DNA from: Amycolatopsis tucumanensis
GTDB taxonomy: Bacteria; Actinomycetota; Actinomycetes; Mycobacteriales; Pseudonocardiaceae
Direction of reading: 5' to 3'
Length of the DNA stretch: 64,000 bases
Assembly (NCBI RefSeq): GCF_021654135.1
Contig: NZ_JAKGSD010000008.1
Span: 1 to 64,000 of the forward strand
The notes under the pieces were generated by a model. The model was not told the origin of the DNA. It saw only the letters and a program-made list of their open reading frames with translations, and did no database searches. Shown here piece after piece: positions 56,557-64,000 of this stretch (the first letter of the stretch is position 1; every line of letters begins with the position of its first letter). The position numbers and the translations under genes are program-made.

Positions 56557-57251
56557 TACTTCCGGGACTGCGCCGACGGCTCGGCGAGGTCCCGGCCGGT
56601 CTCGCCGGTGCTGGTGCGGCTCGCCGGTTCGGCACCGGCCCGGTTGCCCGGCCACGGCCGCCGGCCGTCGCGGCGCGCCACCAGCACCGCGCAGAACAGG
56701 CCGAACAGCAGCGGCAGGTGGCTGGCCAGCCGTTCCCAGCCGACCCGGCCGGCGACCAGGTCCAGCACGGACAACCCGACGAGCACCGCGGCGAAGCTGA
56801 GCAGGACCGGCAGCTGGCTGCGTGCCTGCCGCGGCTTCGCGGCCGCCCACAGCAGGGCGATCGCGATGGCGAAGTTGAACGCCGCGGCCTCGTGTTCGAG
56901 GTGCGATCCCGGCTGAACGGCCATCCCGTCGGCCATCCGCTGGGGCACGAACAACAGCGACACCACGATGGACAACTGGGCGATCGCGGTGAGGACCAGC
57001 GCCAGCCGCGGCCAGTCGAGCCGCACCGGCCGGGCGGTCGCGGGCGCGTGGGCGAGCACTCGCGCCGACACGTCCGGCGACGCGGCGGCCGGCTCGAGGC
57101 GCACCAGGCGCGTCACCGCCGCCGCCTCGTCCTGCCAGGTCAGACAGGCCGCGCAGCGCGAGACGTGCTCGTCGAGCGCCACCGGATCCACCCCGGGGTC
57201 CTCGCCGTCGAGATTGGCGGAGATCGCCTCGCGCGCGGTTGCACAGTCCAT
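56523..57251 (-). CDS. zf-HC2 anti-sigma-factor-like membrane protein
   Basis: The 242-residue protein begins with a zinc-finger anti-sigma domain: Cys3, His29, Cys33 and Cys36 (HVSRCAAC), the HxxxCxxC form that binds ECF sigma factors. About four transmembrane helices follow (LALVLTAIAQLSIVVSLLFV, FNFAIAIALLWAAA, LPVLLSFAAVLVGLSVLDLV, LPLLFGLFCAVLVA) and an Arg-rich tail. It is divergent from sigC, which is the likely partner. The 170-bp gap carries a TCACAG/CTGTGA palindrome. Confidence 0.8.
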   Translation of the reverse strand: MDCATAREAISANLDGEDPGVDPVALDEHVSRCAACLTWQDEAAAVTRLVRLEPAAASPDVSARVLAHAPATARPVRLDWPRLALVLTAIAQLSIVVSLLFVPQRMADGMAVQPGSHLEHEAAAFNFAIAIALLWAAAKPRQARSQLPVLLSFAAVLVGLSVLDLVAGRVGWERLASHLPLLFGLFCAVLVARRDGRRPWPGNRAGAEPASRTSTGETGRDLAEPSAQSRKYQPPAARRNVA

Positions 57252-57321
57252 ATTTGCATTGTCGTCCGCGCGCACTGGATGGTTCCCCTCACCGCTCCGG
57301 ATTCTGGGACCGGTTGGGATT

Positions 57322-57373
57322 TCACAGACCTGTGATGTTTCCTTGACGCCGGATGCCGCGGAGGCCATAAGGT
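57322..57373 (+). promoter_or_regulatory. palindrome and candidate promoter before sigC
   Basis: TCACAGACCTGTGA (57322-57335) is an inverted repeat with a 2-bp spacer. TTGACG (57343-57348) with CATAAG (57366-57371) at 17 bp is a plausible housekeeping promoter for sigC, ending about 50 bp before its start. Confidence 0.4.
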
Positions 57374-57421
57374 CATCGGTCAGGGCCCGCACCGTCAGGC
57401 CGCACTGGGAGGAACGCGAAC

Positions 57422-57976
57422 GTGGACGACGACGAGATCACCCGGGACGCCTTCCTGGCGGCGCGCGGCGATCGGGTGGCCGCCGAGCGCTTCGTGTCCG
57501 CCACCCAACGACAGCTGCACCGCCTGCTGACCTACCTGTCCAACCCCGGCGTCGCCGAGGACCTGGTGCAGGAGACCTACCTGCGCGCCTTCGCCGCCCT
57601 GCCGTCGTTCGCAGGCCGGTCGCCCGCCCGGATGTGGCTGCTGTCGATCGCCAAGCGCGTCGCCGCCGACCACCTGCGCGGCACCCGCCGCCGCCCGCAG
57701 ACCAGCCAGGTCGACGACTGGGTGGCCACCGCGGAGCAGAGCGGCGCCCAGACGCCGGACCACGGCCGGCTCGTCGTGCTGCGCAAGCTGATCGCCGAGC
57801 TGGAGCCGGAGCGCCGCGAGGCGTTCGTGCTCACGCAGGTGATCGGGTTGTCCTACGCCGACGCGGCGGAGGTGTGCGACTGCGCGGTCGGCACCATCCG
57901 GTCCCGCGTGTTCCGGGCCCGCGAGGACCTGACCGCAGCGCTCAGCTCGAACGGGCGGGCGGCCTCACTCGGCTGA
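57422..57976 (+). CDS. sigC: ECF sigma factor, SigC-like
   Basis: The 184-residue factor has region 2 (LLTYLSNPGVAEDLVQETYLRAFAALPSFAGRSPARMWLLSIAKRVAADHLR) and region 4 (EALVLTQ-like FVLTQVIGLSYADAAEVCDCAVGTIRSRVFRAREDL), resembling mycobacterial SigC throughout. GGAGG precedes GTG 57422 by 9 nt. The divergent zf-HC2 gene is a candidate anti-sigma factor. The 3' end overlaps the convergent cobalt/nickel permease by 12 bp. Confidence 0.87.
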   Translation: MDDDEITRDAFLAARGDRVAAERFVSATQRQLHRLLTYLSNPGVAEDLVQETYLRAFAALPSFAGRSPARMWLLSIAKRVAADHLRGTRRRPQTSQVDDWVATAEQSGAQTPDHGRLVVLRKLIAELEPERREAFVLTQVIGLSYADAAEVCDCAVGTIRSRVFRAREDLTAALSSNGRAASLG

Positions 57977-59035
57977 GCTCCACCGGTGCTCGACCCTGGC
58001 GAGCCGCCAGTACGCGATCGCGGCCGCCCACACCACCACGAACAACCCGACGACGATGTAGCCGACGCTGTCGAGGTCGATGTCCGCGATCCAGTCGATC
58101 AGCGCGCCCGACCAGCCCAGGTCGTCCCTGGCCACACCGACCAGCTCGATCGTGCCGATGACCAGCGCCACCGCGACGGACAGGCCGGTGATCGTGAGGT
58201 TGTAGTAGATCTTGCGGACCGGGTTGGCGAACGCCCAGTCGTAGGCGAAGTTCATGAACGTGCCGTCGAGCGTGTCGAACAGGCTCATGCCGGCGGCGAA
58301 CAGCAGCGGCAGGCACAGGATCGCGTACCAGGGCAGGCCGGCCGCCGCGCCGGACCCGGCCAGTGCCAGCAGCAGCACCTCGGTCGCGGTGTCGAATCCG
58401 ACGCCGAACAGCAGCCCGACCAGGTACATCTGGCCCGGGCGGCGGATCGAGCGGGTGAGCCTGCCGAGGAAGCGGTTGACGAACCCGCGCGAGTCGAGCC
58501 GCGCCTCCAGCTCGGCCTCGTCGAAGCGGCCGCGGCGCAGCTCGCGCCACACCTTCCAGATGCCGATCAACGCGACCAGGTTCAGGATGCCGATCAGGTA
58601 CAGGAACCCGCCGGACGCTCCGGTGGAGATCACGCCGAGCACCTTGTGCGCGGAGGAGCCGTCCTCGGTCCAGCTCAGGATGCCCTTCGCGCCGATCGCG
58701 ACGAGCACCGCCAGCACGACGACCACGGTGGAGTGCCCCAGCGCGAACCAGAACCCGACCGAGACCGGGCGCTGCCCCTCGGCCATCAGCTTGCGGGTGG
58801 TGTTGTCGATCGCGGCGATGTGGTCGGCGTCGAACGCGTGCCGCATGCCGAGCGTGTACGCCGTCAGCCCCAGCCCGAAGCCGAACACCTGCGCGCCGAC
58901 GGCGTAGTGCCCGGGCACCACGAGCAACGCGAGAATCCCGAACGCGACCGCGTGCAACACGACGATCGCCAGCAGCAACAGGCCCGTGCGGTAGGTGTCC
59001 TGCCTGCGCCAGGACATGGTGGGTGAAGTCCCCAT
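57965..59035 (-). CDS. NiCoT-family nickel/cobalt permease under cobalamin riboswitch
   Basis: The 356-residue, eight-helix permease has the metal-selectivity motif RHAFDADHI (HX4DH at residues 66-72), LGHSTVVVVLAV, LFGVGFDTATEV and GMSLFDTLDG, all signatures of HoxN/NixA-type transporters. The upstream cobalamin riboswitch points to cobalt uptake for B12 synthesis as the main role. ATG 59035 has AAGG about 9 nt upstream; ATG 59017 is an alternative. Confidence 0.92.
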   Translation of the reverse strand: MGTSPTMSWRRQDTYRTGLLLLAIVVLHAVAFGILALLVVPGHYAVGAQVFGFGLGLTAYTLGMRHAFDADHIAAIDNTTRKLMAEGQRPVSVGFWFALGHSTVVVVLAVLVAIGAKGILSWTEDGSSAHKVLGVISTGASGGFLYLIGILNLVALIGIWKVWRELRRGRFDEAELEARLDSRGFVNRFLGRLTRSIRRPGQMYLVGLLFGVGFDTATEVLLLALAGSGAAAGLPWYAILCLPLLFAAGMSLFDTLDGTFMNFAYDWAFANPVRKIYYNLTITGLSVAVALVIGTIELVGVARDDLGWSGALIDWIADIDLDSVGYIVVGLFVVVWAAAIAYWRLARVEHRWSSAE

Positions 59036-59074
59036 GGAGACCGCCTTCCAGCACCTCGTGGATGGTCCAACGTG

Positions 59075-59232
59075 CCGTGGCCGGTCTCCTGGCTTCGGAT
59101 CGACATCCGCGGCCCGCCTTCCCGGACTCGCGTCCAGTGGCTGTCCCGGGCCGGGACTTCCCGTTCACAGTGGCGAGGGCCGCGCCGGTTTCACACCGGA
59201 CTTCCCGAGCACCACGGCCCGCTCACGGTACG
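59075..59232 (-). ncRNA. cobalamin riboswitch
   Basis: Read on the minus strand the leader has the conserved GCCAGGAGACCGGCC box (RNA 5' to 3', around 59093-59079) and, upstream of it, a hairpin with the CCGGTGTGAAACCGG loop followed by CCCTCGCCACTG (about 59197-59168). These are the standard core elements of the B12 aptamer. It ends about 40 nt before the permease start. Confidence 0.9.
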
Positions 59233-59277
59233 TTTCGGCCTCGCGGCGGGGCAAGAGCCATCCCGGTGACCGGCGCC

Positions 59278-59880
59278 CTACCGCCGGGACGCCGAGTTGT
59301 GCTGCGCCGCCGTCGCTTCGTCCACCAGCGACTTCGCGACGCGTTTGGCCGTGGCGACCGCCGTCGGTGCGACCTCCAGCGACGCCGCGACCGTCGCGCC
59401 CTCGACCAGGACGAGCAGCGCCTCCGCCAGCCGTGCCGGGTTCCGCGCGCCCGCGTCCACGGCCAGATCCCGCAGGTAGCCGAGCAACCACTGCTTCGAC
59501 GCCGCGATCACCTGCCGGCCGGGGTGGTCGGCCGACGGCAGTTCGGCGTGCGCGTTGACGAACGCGCAGCCGCGCGTGTTCTCGGTGTCGAGCCAGTCGG
59601 CGAGCGCGTCGAACACCCTGAGCAGCTTCTGGGCCGGAGTCGTCCGGGAGCCCGCGAAGGAGCGCACCCGCTCCCGCCACCGCTCGTCCCGGCGGCGCAG
59701 GTAGAGCGCGACCAGGTCGGCCTTGGAGCCGAACCGGTCGTACAGGGTCTTCTTGGTGACCCCGGCCTCGGCGGCGATCGTGTCCACACCGACCGCGTGG
59801 ATCCCGTTGTCGTAGAACAGTTTCCCGGCGACCGTGAGGATCCGTTCGGCGGCCGGGGTCAGCGGCTTGTCCGTCTCCAC
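59278..59880 (-). CDS. TetR-family repressor
   Basis: The 200-residue repressor has the helix-turn-helix GIHAVGVDTIAAEAGVTKKTLYDRFGSKADLVALYL and an all-helical ligand domain. It is divergent from an EamA-type transporter, and two near-identical operator-like repeats fill the 71-bp gap, so it probably represses both genes. Start GTG 59880 (VETDKPLTPAAER) is preferred over GTG 59895, which lies inside the first operator copy. Confidence 0.88.
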   Translation of the reverse strand: METDKPLTPAAERILTVAGKLFYDNGIHAVGVDTIAAEAGVTKKTLYDRFGSKADLVALYLRRRDERWRERVRSFAGSRTTPAQKLLRVFDALADWLDTENTRGCAFVNAHAELPSADHPGRQVIAASKQWLLGYLRDLAVDAGARNPARLAEALLVLVEGATVAASLEVAPTAVATAKRVAKSLVDEATAAQHNSASRR

Positions 59881-59890
59881 GACTTGACAG

Positions 59891-59934
59891 TACACCGACC
59901 GGTATAGCTACCGTGGGCTATACAGACCGGTATA
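59891..59934. promoter_or_regulatory. paired operator sites of the TetR/EamA locus
   Basis: TACACCGACCGGTATA (59891-59906) and TATACAGACCGGTATA (59919-59934) share 14 of 16 positions, 28 bp apart. The second is an inverted repeat TATAC/GTATA. Between them GTATAGC and GCTATAC form another inverted pair. Likely TetR sites overlapping both promoters. Confidence 0.7.
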
Positions 59935-59951
59935 CCTGTGCGGGAGGGTGC

Positions 59952-60878
59952 ATGCGGGGGAACGTCGTCGCCGGAAGCGGTTTCGTCCTGTTCTGGAGCT
60001 CCGGGTTCGTCGGCGCCACGCTGGGCGCCAGCTCCGGCGGCGCGGTGTCCCTCCTGGCCTGGCGGTTCCTGGCCGCGGGGCTGCTGCTCGGCGTGTGGTG
60101 GGTGGTCCGGCGGCGCTCGATGCGGCCGCGCGACGCCGCGATCCAGGCCGGTCTTGGTGTGCTCTCCCAGGGCGCGTACCTGTACTGCGTCTACGCGGCG
60201 GCCGACCTCGGCGTGGCCGCCGGGACGTCCGCGCTGATCGCGGCGCTGCAGCCGATCGTCGCGGTGGTGCTGAGCCAGTTCGTGCTGGGCGAACGCGCGG
60301 GCGCGCTGCGGTGGGCCGGGCTGGTCGGCGGGCTGGCCGGGGTGGCGCTGGTGGTCGGCGACAACCTGTCCGGCCGCCCCGGCACCCCGCCGCTGGCCTA
60401 CGCGCTGCCGTTCCTGGCGATGCTCGCACTGGTCGCGGCCACGCTCATCGAACGCAAGACGGCCTCCGCCGTGCCGCTCTGGGACGGGCTGGTGGTGCAG
60501 TGCGTGACCAGCGCGGTGCTGTTCACCGGCATCGCGGCGGCCACCGGGCAGCTGGTCGCGCCGGCGGATCCGGACTTCTGGGTCGCGGTCGGGTGGGTCG
60601 TCGTGTTTTCCACGTTCGGGGGATATGGCTGCTACTGGCTGGTCCTTCGTCGTAGCTCGGTGACGACCGTGTCCGGCCTGCTGTACCTCACACCGCCTAC
60701 CACGATGATCCTCGCCTGGCTCATGTTCGACGACACGATCACGCTGCGTGGCCTGCTCGGGCTGGTCGTCTGTCTCGGCGCGGTCGCGCTGGTCCTGCGT
60801 CCCCGGAAATTGTCGGTGGGGCGGGAGATGATGTCCGCATGTTGCTCGCCGACGTCGTCACAGCCTCCGCCTCGCTAG
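59952..60878 (+). CDS. EamA/DMT-family transporter
   Basis: The 308-residue protein has ten transmembrane helices in two EamA repeats (FVLFWSSGFVGATLGA; AAGTSALIAALQPIVAVVLSQFVLGERAG; later GLLYLTPPTTMILAWLMFDDTITL). DMT transporters export metabolites or drugs. GGAGGG is close before ATG 59952. TetR control suggests induction by its substrate. The last 40 bp overlap the ligB start in another frame, and the final residues (MMSACCSPTSSQPPPR) look unconserved. Confidence 0.88.
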   Translation: MRGNVVAGSGFVLFWSSGFVGATLGASSGGAVSLLAWRFLAAGLLLGVWWVVRRRSMRPRDAAIQAGLGVLSQGAYLYCVYAAADLGVAAGTSALIAALQPIVAVVLSQFVLGERAGALRWAGLVGGLAGVALVVGDNLSGRPGTPPLAYALPFLAMLALVAATLIERKTASAVPLWDGLVVQCVTSAVLFTGIAAATGQLVAPADPDFWVAVGWVVVFSTFGGYGCYWLVLRRSSVTTVSGLLYLTPPTTMILAWLMFDDTITLRGLLGLVVCLGAVALVLRPRKLSVGREMMSACCSPTSSQPPPR

Positions 60879-62350
60879 CGGCCACCCGCTCGCGCAAGGC
60901 GAAGATCGCGACGCTGGCGGACCTGCTCAACCGCGCGGACGAGCGGGAGCTGCCCGCCGTGGTCGCCTTCCTGACCGGACGGCCCACCCAGGGCCGGATC
61001 GGGACGGGGTGGCGCACGCTGGCCGAGCTGGGCGCGCGCCCGGCTGACGAACCGAACCTGACCGTGGCCGGGGTCGACGAGGTCCTCGGCGAAGTGGGAG
61101 CCGCTTCGGGCAGCGGGTCGGCCAGGCGCCGGGCCGGCCTGCTGACGGAGTTGTTCTCCCGCGCCACCGAAGCCGAACAGCAGTTCCTCTTCCGCCTGCT
61201 CACCGGTGAGCTGCGGCAGGGGGCGCTGGAGGGCGTGATGCTCGACGCGATCGCGGCGGCGGCGGACGTGCCCGCCGAAGCGGTCCGGCGCGCGTTCATG
61301 CTGTCCGGGCAGCTGCCGGTCACCGCCGCGGCCGCGGTCACCGGTGGCGAGGCCGCGCTCGGCGGCTTCGGGCTGGAGCTGGGGCGTCCGCTGCGGCCGA
61401 TGCTGGCGTCCCCGGCCGAATCGCTCGACGAGGCGGTGCGCGAGCACCCGTCGGCCATCGTCGAGTACAAAATGGACGGAGCGCGGATACAGGTGCACCG
61501 CGACGGCGACGAGGTGCACGTCTACACGAGAACGCTGCGCGAGATCACCCAGCACGTGGGCGAGCTGGTGTCCCTGGTGCGCGCGCTGCCGTGCCGGTCG
61601 GTGGTGCTCGACGGGGAGACGCTCGCGCTGACCGACGACGGCAGGCCACGGCCGTTCCAGGAGACGATGAGCCGGTTCGGCAGCACGCGCGAGGAGCAGG
61701 TGCGCGCGTTGCTGCTGCAGCCGTACTTCTTCGACTGCCTGCACCTGGACGGCACGGACCTGCTCGACAAGCCGTTGCGGGAGCGCAACGAGGCGCTGCG
61801 CCGGGTGGCCGGCGAGCACCTCATCCCGGGGCGGACGGAACCGTCCGATCCGGACGCGATCCTCGCGGCCGCCCTCGACGCCGGGCACGAGGGCGTGATG
61901 GTGAAAGCGCTCGACTCGCCGTACGCGGCGGGGCGGCGGGGCCGGGCGTGGCTGAAGGTGAAGCCGGTGCACACGCTCGACCTCGTCGTCCTCGCCGCGG
62001 AGTGGGGCCACGGCCGCCGCACCGGGTACCTGTCGAACCTGCACCTCGGCGCACGCGACCCGGACGGCGGCCCGCCGATCATGGTGGGCAAGACGTTCAA
62101 GGGCCTCACCGACGAGCTCCTGGCGTGGCAGACCAGGACGTTCCAGGAGATCGAGACCCACAGGGACAAGTGGACCGTGCATGTCCGGCCGGAGCTGGTG
62201 GTCGAGATCGAACTGGACGGCGCCCAGGTCAGCACGCGCTACCCGGGCGGTGTCGCACTGCGTTTCGCCCGCGTGGTGCGCTACCGCCCCGACAAGGACC
62301 CAGCCGAGGCGGACACCATCGACGCCGTCCGCGCGACGCTCCGGGGGTGA
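60839..62350 (+). CDS. ligB: ATP-dependent DNA ligase
   Basis: The 503-residue ligase has an N-terminal DNA-binding domain, the adenylation lysine in EYKMDGARIQVHR (Lys211), motif III/IIIa FFDCLHLDG, motif IV HEGVMVKAL and motif V AWLKVKPVHTLDLVV. Size and order match mycobacterial LigB. It seals nicks in double-stranded DNA, supplementing NAD-dependent LigA. It begins inside the EamA gene, so the two may be co-expressed. Confidence 0.93.
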   Translation: MLLADVVTASASLAATRSRKAKIATLADLLNRADERELPAVVAFLTGRPTQGRIGTGWRTLAELGARPADEPNLTVAGVDEVLGEVGAASGSGSARRRAGLLTELFSRATEAEQQFLFRLLTGELRQGALEGVMLDAIAAAADVPAEAVRRAFMLSGQLPVTAAAAVTGGEAALGGFGLELGRPLRPMLASPAESLDEAVREHPSAIVEYKMDGARIQVHRDGDEVHVYTRTLREITQHVGELVSLVRALPCRSVVLDGETLALTDDGRPRPFQETMSRFGSTREEQVRALLLQPYFFDCLHLDGTDLLDKPLRERNEALRRVAGEHLIPGRTEPSDPDAILAAALDAGHEGVMVKALDSPYAAGRRGRAWLKVKPVHTLDLVVLAAEWGHGRRTGYLSNLHLGARDPDGGPPIMVGKTFKGLTDELLAWQTRTFQEIETHRDKWTVHVRPELVVEIELDGAQVSTRYPGGVALRFARVVRYRPDKDPAEADTIDAVRATLRG

Positions 62351-62759
62351 TGCTCGAACAGACGCTGGGCTGCCTCGCCAAGAGCCGAAAACCGCGCTAC
62401 CACAACACCCCCTGCCCGTCACCCGAGCCGGAGCACCACCGCCCGACGGCGAACTTCCGGCGCCCAACGAGCCGAAAACCTTGATACGGCAACACTTCCT
62501 GCCAGCGCCAAGGCCGGACCGTCACCACCCGGCGGCGAGCCGCCGACACGCATCAACTCGCCGACAGCCCAACCCCACCATCACACCCGGCCAAGAAACA
62601 CCGAGCCCACCCTCCGGCTACCCAAAACACCGGGCAACCTCACCAACAACCAGAACACCGCGCTACCCCACACTCCCTGCCCAACACCCGAACCGGAACA
62701 CCACCACCCTGCCCCCGAACCGCCCACACGCACCAACTCGCCGACAGCCCAACCCACCA
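62351..62759. repeat. gene-free A/C-rich degenerate tandem repeats
   Basis: The gap between ligB and the convergent metallohydrolase holds about three degenerate copies of one unit. ACCGCGCTACC starts copies at 62390 and near 62657. The 47-bp element ACACGC..CACACCCGGCC occurs at 62546-62592 and 62726-62771 with three differences. The latter copy contains the stop codon of the metallohydrolase, so the repeat unit includes the gene's 3' end. I see no gene or terminator. Confidence 0.75.
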
Positions 62760-64000
62760 TCACACCCGGCCGAGGAAGATCGGGTTCGTCATCGCCGCCA
62801 TGGCGCCGAAGTTGAGACCAGCCGACAACGCGGGAGCACCCGCCGAACCATCAGCAAGGGGGTGACGCACCTCAGCACGCACATAAGCCGACACCGCGGG
62901 CGTGGTCAGCCACGTCACGCTGCCGGTACCCGAAGCGGGAAGGCTCTGCTGGAACACCTGACCCTCGTCGGTGATCAGCCGCACGGTCCCGTTCGGCACG
63001 CCCGACACGTCCAGCCGCACGGCGACCTTGTCCCCGGCCGCCACGGCGAGACGATCGCCGATGCCGGCGACCTGGCCGCGCGGTCCGGTCGCGGCGAGTG
63101 ACAGGTCGACCGCGGCCGACTCGGCGATCCAGCTGCGCCCGGCCTTGATCCCGTCGAGGATCGCGTCCCAGGTGAGCGCGTCGGCGAGAACGACGGTCTG
63201 TGGCAGGCCGATCGTCTGGCCGGGGTTGTGCGCGTCGCTGTTGCCCATCGCGGGCAGCCAGCTTCCCTTGCCGCGCACGGATTCCACCAGTGTGTTGTCC
63301 CATTCGGACACGGCGGCGTCGTCGTCCCACGTCCACGGGCCGTTCCACACCTCGACCGCGTCGAAGCCGGTGTAGCCGAACTTGAAGTTGCACCCGACCC
63401 ACGGGCAGTACGGGTGCGCGGCGACGCAGAGGCCGCCGGAGCGGTGCACCGCACGCTGGTACTCGGGCAGTTCGCCGTCGCGGGACCGGTACCGCCAGTC
63501 GACGAACTGGCCGGGCCGCAAGCCGAGCGCGAGCCAGTGGCCGTTGCGAGTGGTGACCTCCTCGCCGAGCATGATCAGCAGGTCGTCGCCGGCGAACTCG
63601 CCCCACACCCCGTGCGAGGACGACGTGTTGTGGTCGGTCGAGGTGATGAAGTCCAGCCCGGCTTCCCGCGCGCCGGCGGCCACCTCGGCAGGCAGGCGCT
63701 TGCCGTCCGAGTGCACGGTGTGCAGGTGGCAATCGCCGCGGTACCACTGGCGGCCGCGCGTGCGGGTGCGCTCGGACGGGTAGTTCGGGCGGTACGGCGC
63801 GCCCGCCGGGCCGTGGGTGAGCGTCACCTCGACGCGGTAGTTCAGCCCCTGCGGCGCGATCGTGTACGGGCCGAGGACGATGTGCCAGGTGCCGGGCGTG
63901 ATGTCACCGGGCAGGTAGCCGGGCGTGGCCTCGGTGCGGCTGATCGAGAAGCGGTCGCGGAAGCCGCCGGACCAGCCGCGGAAGCCGTCGCCACCGAGAG
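62760..64000 (-). CDS. CehA/McbA-family PHP metallohydrolase (5' end beyond window)
   Basis: The frame is open from the right edge down to the TGA at 62760. The visible 413 codons contain an N-terminal beta-rich segment (TPGYLPGDITPGTWHIVLGPYTI) and the PHP domain with GDCHLHTVHSDG, ITSTDHNT and GNSDAHNPG, the metal-binding motifs of CehA/McbA-type phosphoesterases. A C-terminal beta domain (RLDVSGVPNGTVRLITDEGQ) follows. It probably acts outside the cell on phosphoesters, but the signal peptide would lie beyond 64000. An internal GTG at 63827 is not a credible start because conserved sequence continues upstream. Confidence 0.85.
   Translation of the reverse strand, partial: LGGDGFRGWSGGFRDRFSISRTEATPGYLPGDITPGTWHIVLGPYTIAPQGLNYRVEVTLTHGPAGAPYRPNYPSERTRTRGRQWYRGDCHLHTVHSDGKRLPAEVAAGAREAGLDFITSTDHNTSSSHGVWGEFAGDDLLIMLGEEVTTRNGHWLALGLRPGQFVDWRYRSRDGELPEYQRAVHRSGGLCVAAHPYCPWVGCNFKFGYTGFDAVEVWNGPWTWDDDAAVSEWDNTLVESVRGKGSWLPAMGNSDAHNPGQTIGLPQTVVLADALTWDAILDGIKAGRSWIAESAAVDLSLAATGPRGQVAGIGDRLAVAAGDKVAVRLDVSGVPNGTVRLITDEGQVFQQSLPASGTGSVTWLTTPAVSAYVRAEVRHPLADGSAGAPALSAGLNFGAMAAMTNPIFLGRV

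Noticed and set aside
57322..57335. CRP/FNR-type binding site
   Set aside because: The half-sites are in the order TCACAG...CTGTGA with a 2-bp spacer, the reverse of TGTGA-N6-TCACA. Kept only as a generic palindrome.
62581..62763. Minus-strand 60-codon frame ending SVFLGRV
   Set aside because: It consists of repeat DNA, including the duplicated gene-end copy, and has no ribosome site or family match.

Overview
This 64 kb window is chromosomal DNA of a high-GC actinobacterium, most likely a member of the Pseudonocardiaceae (Amycolatopsis-like). The evidence is the very strong G/C third-position bias, many GTG starts, WhiB and mycothiol genes, actinobacterial families such as DUF3499 and DUF6542, and gene order. 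Three blocks recall Mycobacterium tuberculosis gene orders as I remember them: manA/Rv3256c/manB/Rv3258c/Rv3259/whiB2 (720-8213); mshB, lpqW, typA and mutT2 (10237-24327); and fum/glpX/xseB/xseA/Rv1109c/ispH/DUF6542/ychF (36209-54499). I saw no phage, IS element, CRISPR array, rRNA or tRNA. The window looks like core chromosome with accessory insertions.

Region by region. 1-9158: a mycothiol-dependent isomerase-family gene, the mannose-phosphate module (manA, SIS protein, Trm112-like protein, manB), DUF3499, a zincin-like protein, a large membrane protein that lacks the glycosyltransferase half expected of its family, whiB2 and a site-2 protease. 9162-11067: a mycothiol deacetylase (mshB) operon with two small partners. 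11452-17413: a complete five-gene peptide/nickel-type ABC importer, with a strong hairpin between the binding protein and the permeases. 17690-24327: lpqW, typA, a tiny Cys/Lys-rich protein behind an iron-box-like operator, a YCII protein, a trpS gene preceded by a Trp-Trp leader peptide and attenuator, a DinB protein and a MutT. 24324-29423: a two-component system facing a MucB/LolA-like protein and an ABC-2 exporter, with four phased TCTCAG repeats between them. 29420-33192: a thiamine importer (thiBPQ) behind a TPP riboswitch. 33226-36202: phhB, two very small membrane proteins, an M15-like peptidase, a C-rich repeat field and a Pr6Pr membrane protein. 36209-46450: ychF, an adaptive-response pair (ada/alkA fusion and ogt), sbcCD, rmuC and DUF6542. 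46451-54499: ispH, xseA/xseB with an unknown gene inserted between them, glpX, a secreted trypsin-like protease, ferredoxin-NADP reductase and fumarase. 54541-64000: an aldo/keto reductase with an XRE regulator, sigC with an anti-sigma-like gene, a cobalt/nickel permease behind a cobalamin riboswitch, a TetR/EamA pair with duplicated operators, ATP-dependent ligase ligB, a repeat field and a truncated-by-window CehA/McbA metallohydrolase.

Functional links. Several loci are metabolite-sensing units: TPP to thiamine uptake, cobalamin to cobalt uptake, charged tRNA-Trp to trpS and, by inference, iron to the small Cys-rich protein. DNA maintenance is strongly represented (ada/alkA, ogt, sbcCD, rmuC, xseAB, ligB, mutT). 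Mannose-phosphate supply and lpqW point to mannosylated envelope lipids, and mshB plus the MDMPI-family gene point to mycothiol chemistry. The most unusual signals are the trpS attenuator, the iron-box microprotein gene, the three low-complexity repeat fields next to gene ends, and the catalytically headless membrane protein.
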